Assembly (NCBI GenBank): GCA_021155905.1
Contig: JAJNBG010000022.1
Span: 1 to 64,000 of the forward strand
DNA from: Bacteroidota bacterium
Lineage (GTDB): Bacteria > Bacteroidota > Bacteroidia > B-17B0 > Aurantibacillaceae
Direction of reading: 5' to 3'
DNA: 64,000 nt
Each line of letters begins with the position of its first letter. Position 1 is the stretch's first letter. This document shows positions 30,996-37,719 of the stretch, in pieces. The translations under genes and the position numbers were made by a program. A model generated the notes under the pieces. That model had not been told where the DNA came from. It was given only the letters and a program-made list of their open reading frames with translations, and did not search any database.

Positions 30996-32552
30996 TTATT
31001 TGGCAGTTAATGTAATATAAGGAATAATCATTTCCTCCAGGCTCACACCTCCGTGCTGGAAGGTGTTTTTATAATATTGCACATAGTGATTAAAGTTATT
31101 CGGGTACGCAAAGAACTTGTCTTCCCTGGCAAAAATATAACGTGTGCTAACATTTTGTTTCGGTAAAAAAGCATCCGCCGGATTTTTAATCTCAAATACT
31201 TCTTTCGGATTATAATCCAATGCCCTACCCTGCTTATAACGCAAATTGGTATTCACAGTCTTATCGCCGACAACCTTGGTTGGCTCTTTGACATGAACCG
31301 TTCCATGGTCCGTTGTAATAACCATCTTTGCACCTTTGGAGGCAATGAATTTGATCATTTCCAGCAAGGGAGAGTGTTCAAACCACGAAACTGTAAGGCT
31401 TCTGTAAGCCGGTTCATCATCAGCCAGTTCCCGGATCATTTCCAGTTCAGTACGCGCATGACTCAGCATATCCACAAAATTATAAACGATCACATTTAAC
31501 TTATTATTCATTAAGTTACTCATGTTCTCAGATAATTTTTTTCCTGCCGCGAAATTAGTGATCTTGTTATAGCTCGTTTTGATATCCTTACCCAAACGTT
31601 TGATCTGCGCATTTAAAAAATCTTCCTCATGCATATTTTTTCCGCCTTCATCTTCATCATTCTTCCACCAGTCGGGATGGCGTTTCTCCATCTCGCTTGG
31701 TAACAAACCCGAAAATAAAGCATTGCGGGCGTATTGCGTGGCAGAAGGCAAGATACTGAAGAACAGTTCCTCGTTCTCCACTTTAAAATAATCCTGGATG
31801 ATCGGTTGGATCATTTTCCATTGGTCATAACGCAGGTTATCGATCACCACTAAAAATGTACAGGTATTATTATCAAAATGGTTAAAGAATTTATTTTTTA
31901 ATAAGGTATGGCTCATCGTTGGCACATTCGTATTAGAACCATTCAACCAGCTGACGTAATTCTTTTCAATGAACTTAAAGAACTGCAGGTTGGCGTCAGC
32001 TTTCTGCATTTTTAAAACTTCCAGCATACCTTTGTCCTGGTTCTTGTCAATCTCCAGTTCCCAGTACACAATTTTTTTAAATACTTCCTGCCATTCCTGC
32101 CAGCTGAGGTTATCTGATAAGGTCATGCCTATTTCCCTGAATTCTTTACGATACTCGGTATTTGTTTTTTCAGACACCAAACGTTTATTATCCAATGCTT
32201 TTTTAAGCGACAATAAAATCTGGTTCGGATTCACCGGCTTGATGAGGTAATCGGCTATTTTGCTACCGATGGCATCTTCCATGATATACTCCTCCTCGCT
32301 CTTGGTAATCATAATCACCGGCAAATCGGATTTTAATTGTTTGATCTTGGTTAGTGCTTCCAACCCGGAAATACCGGGCATGTTTTCATCCAGCAATACA
32401 GCTGATAAATCATTGTTCTCTTTCACAATGTCAATGGCTTCATCTCCGCTCAACGCAGTAATGATCTCATAACCTTTGCTGTTTAAAAATAAAATGTGTG
32501 GTTTTAGCAGGTCAATTTCGTCGTCTGCCCAAAGAATATTTATTTTGTCCAT
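30996..32552 (-). CDS. porX: T9SS response regulator PorX (receiver plus PglZ domain)
   Basis: The 518-residue protein has an N-terminal receiver domain with acidic D10/D11, phosphoacceptor Asp55 (AVLLDENMPG) and the lysine in YLIKPVNP. A helical linker (120-200) follows, then a PglZ alkaline-phosphatase-like domain: FLVVIDNLRYDQW, candidate nucleophile Thr272 in PSATQYARN, VIVYNFVDMLSHA and VITTDHGTVHV. This is the architecture of PorX, which with PorY and SigP controls T9SS genes; published PorX proteins act as phosphodiesterases on oligonucleotides. All recognisable catalytic residues are kept. It is alone and convergent with the DUF3078 gene. Confidence 0.92.
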   Translation of the reverse strand: MDKINILWADDEIDLLKPHILFLNSKGYEIITALSGDEAIDIVKENNDLSAVLLDENMPGISGLEALTKIKQLKSDLPVIMITKSEEEYIMEDAIGSKIADYLIKPVNPNQILLSLKKALDNKRLVSEKTNTEYRKEFREIGMTLSDNLSWQEWQEVFKKIVYWELEIDKNQDKGMLEVLKMQKADANLQFFKFIEKNYVSWLNGSNTNVPTMSHTLLKNKFFNHFDNNTCTFLVVIDNLRYDQWKMIQPIIQDYFKVENEELFFSILPSATQYARNALFSGLLPSEMEKRHPDWWKNDEDEGGKNMHEEDFLNAQIKRLGKDIKTSYNKITNFAAGKKLSENMSNLMNNKLNVIVYNFVDMLSHARTELEMIRELADDEPAYRSLTVSWFEHSPLLEMIKFIASKGAKMVITTDHGTVHVKEPTKVVGDKTVNTNLRYKQGRALDYNPKEVFEIKNPADAFLPKQNVSTRYIFAREDKFFAYPNNFNHYVQYYKNTFQHGGVSLEEMIIPYITLTAK

Positions 32553-32602
32553 AAAATCAGTTTAATTAGATACGTTCAGATCCGGTTTTTATTGTGGCAA
32601 TA

Positions 32603-33301
32603 TTAACTATTTATTGCTGCAAAAGCATTACATACAAACAAGCCTGCTGTCTCAGTTCTTAACCGGCTTTCTCCCAGGGAAACCGGCAGGTAGCCCGATG
32701 TTAGCGCCAATGTGATTTCATCCTTGCTAAAATCACCTTCCGGGCCAATCAGCATGCTGAATTTTTTTTGAGTGCTGATATAATTTTTGAGCGACTGTTT
32801 ATTGTCTTTTTCGCAATGCGCGATCAGCTTGATATTGGATGTATTTGTTTTTATAAACTCTTTAAAATCTACCAGGGAATTCAATTTCGGGATATAAGCC
32901 TGCTGGCTTTGCTTCACAGCCGCTTCTGCTACTTTTTTTAAGCGATCATCTTTAATAACAGTACGTTCCGAATTCTTGCATTTGATGAACGAGATTTCAT
33001 CAATCCCTATCTCCACTGCCTTTTCCACAAACCATTCGATGCGTTCTATGTTTTTAGTGGGCGCAATCGCCACATGAAGGGTATAATTCCTCGAAGGTTT
33101 CACGGTTTCTTTTTCGCTGAGAGAAACAGCGCATTGTTTGGCATGAGCTGCTTCAATCTTACCAATCGCAATGGTTCCTTTTCCGTCAATGACACGAATG
33201 GTATCCCCTACCTTATGCCTCAAAACTTTGACGCAATGCAGGGATTCGTCTTCGTTTAGAATGGCCGCATTATTTTGTATAATTCCGAAGAAAGTGTTCA
33301 T
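32603..33301 (-). CDS. rsmE: 16S rRNA (uracil1498-N3)-methyltransferase
   Basis: The 232-residue protein has the N-terminal PUA-like region (HCVKVLRHKVGDTIRVIDGKG) and a SPOUT methyltransferase domain with the trefoil-knot signatures MLIGPEGDFSKDEI and SLGESRLRTETAGLF that bind SAM. KAVEIGIDEISFIKCKNSER and AAVKQSQQAYIPKL are classic RsmE segments. It methylates U1498 of 16S rRNA. It is divergent from the AcpH gene; the gap between them carries a long ATACGAAT-type hairpin. Confidence 0.95.
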   Translation of the reverse strand: MNTFFGIIQNNAAILNEDESLHCVKVLRHKVGDTIRVIDGKGTIAIGKIEAAHAKQCAVSLSEKETVKPSRNYTLHVAIAPTKNIERIEWFVEKAVEIGIDEISFIKCKNSERTVIKDDRLKKVAEAAVKQSQQAYIPKLNSLVDFKEFIKTNTSNIKLIAHCEKDNKQSLKNYISTQKKFSMLIGPEGDFSKDEITLALTSGYLPVSLGESRLRTETAGLFVCNAFAAINS

Positions 33302-33340
33302 AGTTTATTGGAAAATAAGATTACGAATATACAAATGATA

Positions 33341-33411
33341 ATTACGAATCCATACGAATATACGAATCTGTGTTCATCAACGATTCGTATATTCGTATTA
33401 TGATTCGTAAT
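33341..33411. repeat. Long hairpin built of ATACGAAT repeats
   Basis: A perfect 17-bp inverted repeat, ATACGAATATACGAATC (33352-33368) with GATTCGTATATTCGTAT (33382-33398), is flanked by a second pair ATTACGAATC (33341-33350) / GATTCGTAAT (33402-33411). The arms are made of direct TACGAAT units, and one more TTACGAATATAC copy lies at 33321-33332. It sits in the shared upstream region of rsmE and acpH. Confidence 0.8.
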
Positions 33412-33436
33412 CACTAATTTTTTAAATAACAACAAC

Positions 33437-34027
33437 TTGAATTATCTGGCCCATAGTTACCTGTCCTACAAAAACCCGGAGCTGATCATCGGCAACTTTA
33501 TTGCGGACTCTATCCAGGGAAACCGATTTGAAGGTTTAACAGAAGGGATGGTTAGCGGGATTCGTTTGCACCGAAAAATTGATACGTTCACGGATTCGCA
33601 CCCTGTTTATCTGACGAGCAAGCACCGTTTCAGCAAGGAATTTGATAAATACAGCGGGGTTTTAATGGACATTATCTATGATCATTACCTCGCCAAAAAT
33701 TTCCATTTATACTCAGAGCTGAGCCTCCAGGAGTATGCCACCTCCGTTTACCTTTTGCTGGAAGATCATTATCAGTATTTACCGGAACACGCCAAACGTT
33801 TTTATGGTTATATGACCGAACGAAATATACTTTTTCATTATTCCTCCCTGGACGGTATTGAAAGCGTTTTAACCCACCTGAGCCATAGGATACGAAACCG
33901 TTTTGAGCTGCAAAAAGCTGTTCCCATTTTAGAAAAAGAATACCTGGAAATCGAAGAGGAATTTTTCCTGTTTTTTGATGATTTGCAGGCATTTTGCAAA
34001 ATCCAGCCCGAGCTTTCAGGTTTATAA
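33437..34027 (+). CDS. Acyl-carrier-protein phosphodiesterase-like protein (AcpH family)
   Basis: The 196-residue protein begins at TTG (33437) with MNYLAHSYLSYKNPELIIGNFIADSIQGN, matching the conserved N-terminus of AcpH (NYLAHAHLS..GNFLGDFVKG), including the HD-like His and Asp residues. GIRLHRKIDTFTDSHPV and the MDIIYDHYLAKNF motif supply further metal ligands, and HLSHRIRNRF ends the core. E. coli AcpH removes the phosphopantetheine arm from ACP, but many homologues are untested. No alternative start gives the conserved first residues. Confidence 0.85.
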   Translation: MNYLAHSYLSYKNPELIIGNFIADSIQGNRFEGLTEGMVSGIRLHRKIDTFTDSHPVYLTSKHRFSKEFDKYSGVLMDIIYDHYLAKNFHLYSELSLQEYATSVYLLLEDHYQYLPEHAKRFYGYMTERNILFHYSSLDGIESVLTHLSHRIRNRFELQKAVPILEKEYLEIEEEFFLFFDDLQAFCKIQPELSGL

Positions 34028-34055
34028 ATTCCTGTTTTATATTGATTCTAATTAG

Positions 34056-34063
34056 TACTTTTG
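34056..34063 (+). promoter_or_regulatory. Putative -7 box of the ferredoxin reductase gene
   Basis: TACTTTTG fits TAnnTTTG and lies 29 bases before the ATG at 34093. A long upstream extension of the reading frame through this box is unlikely to be translated. Confidence 0.5.
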
Positions 34064-34092
34064 CAACACATTTTTTTGAGAAATTTACCGAA

Positions 34093-35103
34093 ATGATTAC
34101 AACCGATTTAGCCATTATAGGAGCGGGCCCTGTGGGACTGTTCGCCATCTTTGAAGCAGGATTATTAAAAATGCGTTGCCATTTAATTGACTATTTGCCG
34201 CAGGCGGGCGGACAATTATCTGAGATCTATCCTAAAAAACCCATTTACGATATTCCCGGCTACCCGAGTGTGTTAGCGCAGGAATTAATTGACAACTTAA
34301 TAAAACAGGCCGAGCCTTTTCACCCCACTTATACTTTTGGCGAGCGTATTGAAACTCTTGAAAAACGTGGTGACCGTGACTTTTTACTGACCACCAATTT
34401 GGGCACGCAAATCCATGCTAAAGTAGTTGTGATTGCCGGAGGACTGGGTTGCTTTGAACCCCGCAAACCTGAAGTTTCCGGATTGGCACAATTTGAAAAT
34501 GGAAAAGGAATCAATTACATGATCCTGGACCCGGAAAAATACAGAGGGCAACGCATGGTGATTGCAGGTGGTGGCGACAGTGCATTGGACTGGGCCATTT
34601 TTTTAAGCGAAGTTTGTTCTGAATTAACCTTGGTACACAGAAGTGAGTCTTTCAGGGGAGCACCTGACAGCGTGAATAAAGTCATGAAACTGGCGGAAGA
34701 AGGAAAGATCAAATTATTCCTGAATACCAATTTACAAACGGTAAACGGAAAAGAACACCTGGAAACCGTCTCAATGGTAAATACCAAGACTCACGAGTTG
34801 CAGGTGATACATACCGACCATTTAATTCCTTTATTCGGTTTAAGTCCTAAATTGGGGCCCATTGAGAATTTCGGGTTAAATATTGATAAGAGCGCCATTG
34901 AGGTGAATACGGATGATTATTCCACTAACATTGAAGGTATTTACGCGATTGGTGATATCAATACCTATAAAAACAAACTGAAACTGATCCTTTGTGGTTT
35001 CCATGAAGCTGCCTTAATGAGTCATAGCGCTTACAAATACATTAACCCGGGCGTGAAGTATACCATGAAGTATACGACCGTACAAGGCGTGAATGAGTTT
35101 TAG
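34093..35103 (+). CDS. Ferredoxin-NADP(+) reductase, thioredoxin-reductase-like
   Basis: The 336-residue flavoprotein has an FAD-binding GAGPVGLFAIFEAGL (from residue 9), the LPQAGGQLSEIYPKKPIYDIPG block, a second dinucleotide motif VIAGGGDSALDWA for NADPH and GIYAIGDINTYKNKLKLI near the end. It lacks the CxxC redox pair of thioredoxin reductase, as expected for this FNR type. It passes electrons between NADPH and ferredoxin; a 2Fe-2S ferredoxin is encoded 1.7 kb away (36821). The ATG at 34093 gives the standard start. Confidence 0.93.
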   Translation: MITTDLAIIGAGPVGLFAIFEAGLLKMRCHLIDYLPQAGGQLSEIYPKKPIYDIPGYPSVLAQELIDNLIKQAEPFHPTYTFGERIETLEKRGDRDFLLTTNLGTQIHAKVVVIAGGLGCFEPRKPEVSGLAQFENGKGINYMILDPEKYRGQRMVIAGGGDSALDWAIFLSEVCSELTLVHRSESFRGAPDSVNKVMKLAEEGKIKLFLNTNLQTVNGKEHLETVSMVNTKTHELQVIHTDHLIPLFGLSPKLGPIENFGLNIDKSAIEVNTDDYSTNIEGIYAIGDINTYKNKLKLILCGFHEAALMSHSAYKYINPGVKYTMKYTTVQGVNEF

Positions 35104-35110
35104 TTATTAG

Positions 35111-35140
35111 TCATGCTGAACTTGATTCAACATCTCTAAG
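35111..35140. repeat. Palindromic intergenic repeat unit (GCTGAACTTGATTCAACATC)
   Basis: The unit can form a short TGAA/TTCA stem and resembles, in opposite orientation, the hairpin at 15974-15992. It lies just before the terminator. Confidence 0.5.
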
Positions 35141-35160
35141 ACCCTGAAACAAAAAACAAA

Positions 35161-35187
35161 AAATCCCTTCAGTTTCTGAAGGGATTT
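35161..35187. terminator. Bidirectional terminator
   Basis: AAATCCCTTCAG (35161-35172) and CTGAAGGGATTT (35176-35187) form a 12-bp stem with a TTT loop; A and T runs flank it. It serves the convergent reductase gene and the choice-of-anchor-L gene. Confidence 0.92.
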
Positions 35188-35210
35188 TTTTATATCAGAT
35201 GTTTTTTTGT

Positions 35211-36734
35211 TTAATCCATTTTCACAAACTTCCTGTAGAAAGTAGACTGTTCTGTTTTAAACTCAATCGTGTAAACACCGCTATTTAACTGGTTACAATT
35301 AATATAACCAGCATTTACTGGTACCACTAATTGCCGGCCATTTTGATCATACACCTTAATATGGTCAAACTTAAATTCCGAGGTAAAATATAATTTTGAA
35401 TTTACCGGGTTAGGATAAACAGCGACCGATTTCTCCGGTTCTGAAAGGGAATTAATTCCGGTACACAAAGAAACTGATACAGTAGACACTGATGAAGCAC
35501 TGCAGCCATTGACATCTTCGTAGTTAACAGTATAGGTCGTTGAGGCCGTTGGGGTGCAAACCACGCTTGGTATATTATCCGCACTTAAAAATGTATTTGG
35601 TGTCCAGGTGTAACTACCCGCACCTGCCATGGCCGTCAACGTTGTAGTCTCGCCTGTGCATAAAATACCACCCGGGTTTGATGTCACAGAAAAAGAAGGA
35701 ACATTGAAATTAACGTTCACTACCTGAGATAAATAAATACCTGAACATAACGTTGAGTCCTGGTAACTTAAAGTGTAAGAGCTTGAACCGGTCGGGTTGG
35801 CAATAACAGTTTGTCCGGAAGTACTGGCAAGGTTTCCGTTAGCAGAGCTGGTCCAGCTATAGGTTCCACTGGAATAACCACCGCCTGCTGTTAAGGTTAC
35901 CGATTGCATTGAGCAAAGCGTATTCGTAGATGCCGTAGCATTGATGGTACTGGTATTGGTACAGGAAATCCCGTTAAAATCTAAAAAAACACCGGAATCA
36001 AATGAACCATCCGCGTCATCCCAGACTCCTACGGTCATGGTATATTGCTGGCATGGAGTTACCAGGGTACTGGCCGTAAGCACAGTCGTGCATCCATCAT
36101 AAGAAAGCCCGGGAGGATTTGCAATATAATAGGCGCAGTTCTTACATGGCCCGGTATTACTGGTTCCGTTGTTTACATTTTGAATGGACACGGGCGTCGT
36201 TGTTCCGGGTAAGGTCGCAATATTAGACTGGTTAAAATTTCCACCGGCAGGATTGGGCCCGCTAATCACAAAACCAAACACATCATTATACGTCCCCACT
36301 GAATATTCAGGATATTCCTCAGAAGCAAATACATAATTGATGCTTAACGTTGAACACGAAGGAGTGACTAAAAAATTTATATAACAGCCATCATATGTTG
36401 TTCCTCCTGACAGTGCATTTCCCAAAGGAGAACCGGCTGCGCTGGCATTGTAACTCAGATTATTAGCAGTTGTATTTGGCCCTGCAATATTAGATGCAGT
36501 TCCGGTGGTCAGTAATATACCTGAATTTAAATTTCCTCCTAAAGCCGCTGCCCCATTATTAAAAGTAGCATAACCACCCGCCGGGCAGGTAATTGTCAAT
36601 CCTGAAACCAATATCCCATTTCCCTGCAACAGGTTTTGCATTTGAGCAATGGTCGGGTTAATACTTGTGGTAATTTGAGCTGATACAATTTGCATGGCTA
36701 TACAAAGAACAAGAAGGAGTATTTTTTTTATCAT
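35211..36734 (-). CDS. T9SS cargo protein with choice-of-anchor-L domain
   Basis: The 507-residue protein has a signal peptide (to VSAQ). Residues ~20-255 match the choice-of-anchor-L domain: LVSGLTITCPAGGYATFNNG, GILLTTGTASNIAGPN, STLSINYVFASEEYPEYSVG, DVFGFVISGPNP and GVWDDADGSFDSGVFLD. One or two Ig/PKD-like modules follow (~260-420; CSMQSVTLTAGGGYSSGTYSW, TTLTAMAGAGSYTWTP), and the last ~75 residues are a T9SS type-A sorting domain (VAVYPNPVNSKLYFT, IKVYDQNGRQLV, LNSGVYTIEFK). It is probably a secreted adhesin-like protein. It has a bidirectional terminator at its 3' end. Confidence 0.9.
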   Translation of the reverse strand: MIKKILLLVLCIAMQIVSAQITTSINPTIAQMQNLLQGNGILVSGLTITCPAGGYATFNNGAAALGGNLNSGILLTTGTASNIAGPNTTANNLSYNASAAGSPLGNALSGGTTYDGCYINFLVTPSCSTLSINYVFASEEYPEYSVGTYNDVFGFVISGPNPAGGNFNQSNIATLPGTTTPVSIQNVNNGTSNTGPCKNCAYYIANPPGLSYDGCTTVLTASTLVTPCQQYTMTVGVWDDADGSFDSGVFLDFNGISCTNTSTINATASTNTLCSMQSVTLTAGGGYSSGTYSWTSSANGNLASTSGQTVIANPTGSSSYTLSYQDSTLCSGIYLSQVVNVNFNVPSFSVTSNPGGILCTGETTTLTAMAGAGSYTWTPNTFLSADNIPSVVCTPTASTTYTVNYEDVNGCSASSVSTVSVSLCTGINSLSEPEKSVAVYPNPVNSKLYFTSEFKFDHIKVYDQNGRQLVVPVNAGYINCNQLNSGVYTIEFKTEQSTFYRKFVKMD

Positions 36735-36808
36735 ATAAGGGTTATTTATTTAAATGTATAGAGATTTTACGGGTTTACAAAAAAATTCCAGTATTTGATC
36801 AGATTTTT

Positions 36809-36816
36809 TAATTTTG
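36809..36816 (+). promoter_or_regulatory. -7 box placed for a leaderless ferredoxin mRNA
   Basis: TAATTTTG ends only 4 bases before the ATG at 36821. With transcription starting about 5-7 bases after such boxes, the message would begin at or near the start codon. No standard-spaced -33 element is clear. Confidence 0.5.
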
Positions 36817-36820
36817 CACC

Positions 36821-37147
36821 ATGACAGATATAAAGATCAATATTCAGAATCCGGATCAAACCATTACTACACTGGAAGCACCAACCGACATGGGGCTTAG
36901 CTTAATGGAATTTTTAAAAGGAAATGAATATGATATTTTAGCCACCTGTGGCGGCATGGCTTTATGTGCTACCTGCCACGTGAGCGTGATCAGCGGCTTC
37001 GATCAGTTGACGGAGATCACAGATGATGAATATGCCATGCTGGATACCTTGCCAAACATCACCGATACTTCCCGATTAAGTTGCCAGTTGAAATTAGCGG
37101 ATAATATGGATAATATCACCGTTAAGATTATGGGTGACGGCAATTAA
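36821..37147 (+). CDS. 2Fe-2S ferredoxin, adrenodoxin type
   Basis: The 108-residue protein has cluster ligands C43, C49 and C52 in ATCGGMALCATCHVSV and C88 in SRLSCQLKL, the CX5CX2C...C spacing of vertebrate-type ferredoxins. ISGFDQLTEITDDEYAML is the acidic partner-binding helix. Such ferredoxins serve P450s, dioxygenases or Fe-S assembly; the FNR-type reductase at 34093 is a plausible electron donor. It stands alone, with a -7 box ending 4 bases before its ATG. Confidence 0.93.
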   Translation: MTDIKINIQNPDQTITTLEAPTDMGLSLMEFLKGNEYDILATCGGMALCATCHVSVISGFDQLTEITDDEYAMLDTLPNITDTSRLSCQLKLADNMDNITVKIMGDGN

Positions 37148-37168
37148 GATTAACTAAGAATATTAGAT

Positions 37169-37698
37169 GATACTTTTTGCGATCCCGATAGCTATCGGGA
37201 GTATCCAAAAGCTTTTTATCTTACTTTTTTCCTTGATGAAAAAAGTAACAAAAAATTCAAGTCAAAACGATGTCCCCGCGCTCTTTGTATTTATAAGATT
37301 CGCAACCAAAAGAGAACTAAAGCTCTTTTGGGCTCATCTAATAAATACAAATTCACAGCAACTCGGCGCCGCGTTTTGACAGGCCCACGCTCCGTCCTAT
37401 CGGAAATTTTATAGCAGCATTGGATGAGTCATGTAAACCTCCGATTGAGTGTTTTTTATTCAGTCAGAGGTGCAATACATCTATATCTCACGAGAGAATT
37501 TAAAACATCGAATGATGAAATGGCCTATTAAAATTTAGCGTAAAAATCAAGCGGTATCAAAAGCTGGAGCATGTGTGCAGATGGTTTGGGCTGTTCGCGA
37601 AGCGCTTTCAAAGCATCAGCTTGATGCCGCGCAGATTTTAGCTAAATTTTAATAAGCCTTGATTTTTTTGTTAACTTTATCGGGATCGCAAAAGTATC
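37169..37698. repeat. ~530-base structured element with terminal inverted repeats, non-coding
   Basis: The ends 37169-37190 and 37678-37698 are inverted copies (GATACTTTTTGCGATCCC versus GATACTTTTGCGATCCC on the other strand, continuing GATA). Inside are the 18-base perfect palindrome 37183-37200, an 11-bp stem 37221-37231/37238-37248, a nested triple stem (37261-37269/37372-37380; 37284-37294/37341-37351; 37306-37314/37323-37331), a stem 37438-37448/37460-37470, and a long terminal hairpin (37522-37540/37641-37658 and 37551-37566/37617-37630). No convincing gene lies in it. It accounts for nearly all of the 572-base gap 37148-37719. It may be a MITE-like element, a structured RNA, or both. 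Confidence 0.8.
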
Positions 37699-37719
37699 GA
37701 TGAAAAAATAAACTTTTTA

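Noticed and set aside
33994-34092. 33-residue N-terminal extension of the ferredoxin reductase
   Set aside because: It would overlap the acpH 3' end and the likely promoter box; family members begin close to the GAGPVG motif, matching the ATG at 34093.
37167-37379. A 70-codon plus-strand reading frame in the structured element
   Set aside because: It runs through palindromes and nested stems, has no coding signature or family match I know, and its bases are explained by RNA/DNA structure. It is treated as spurious.
37164-37702. Target-site duplication around the 530-base element
   Set aside because: Only a 3-base GAT could be matched on both sides, which is too short to claim.
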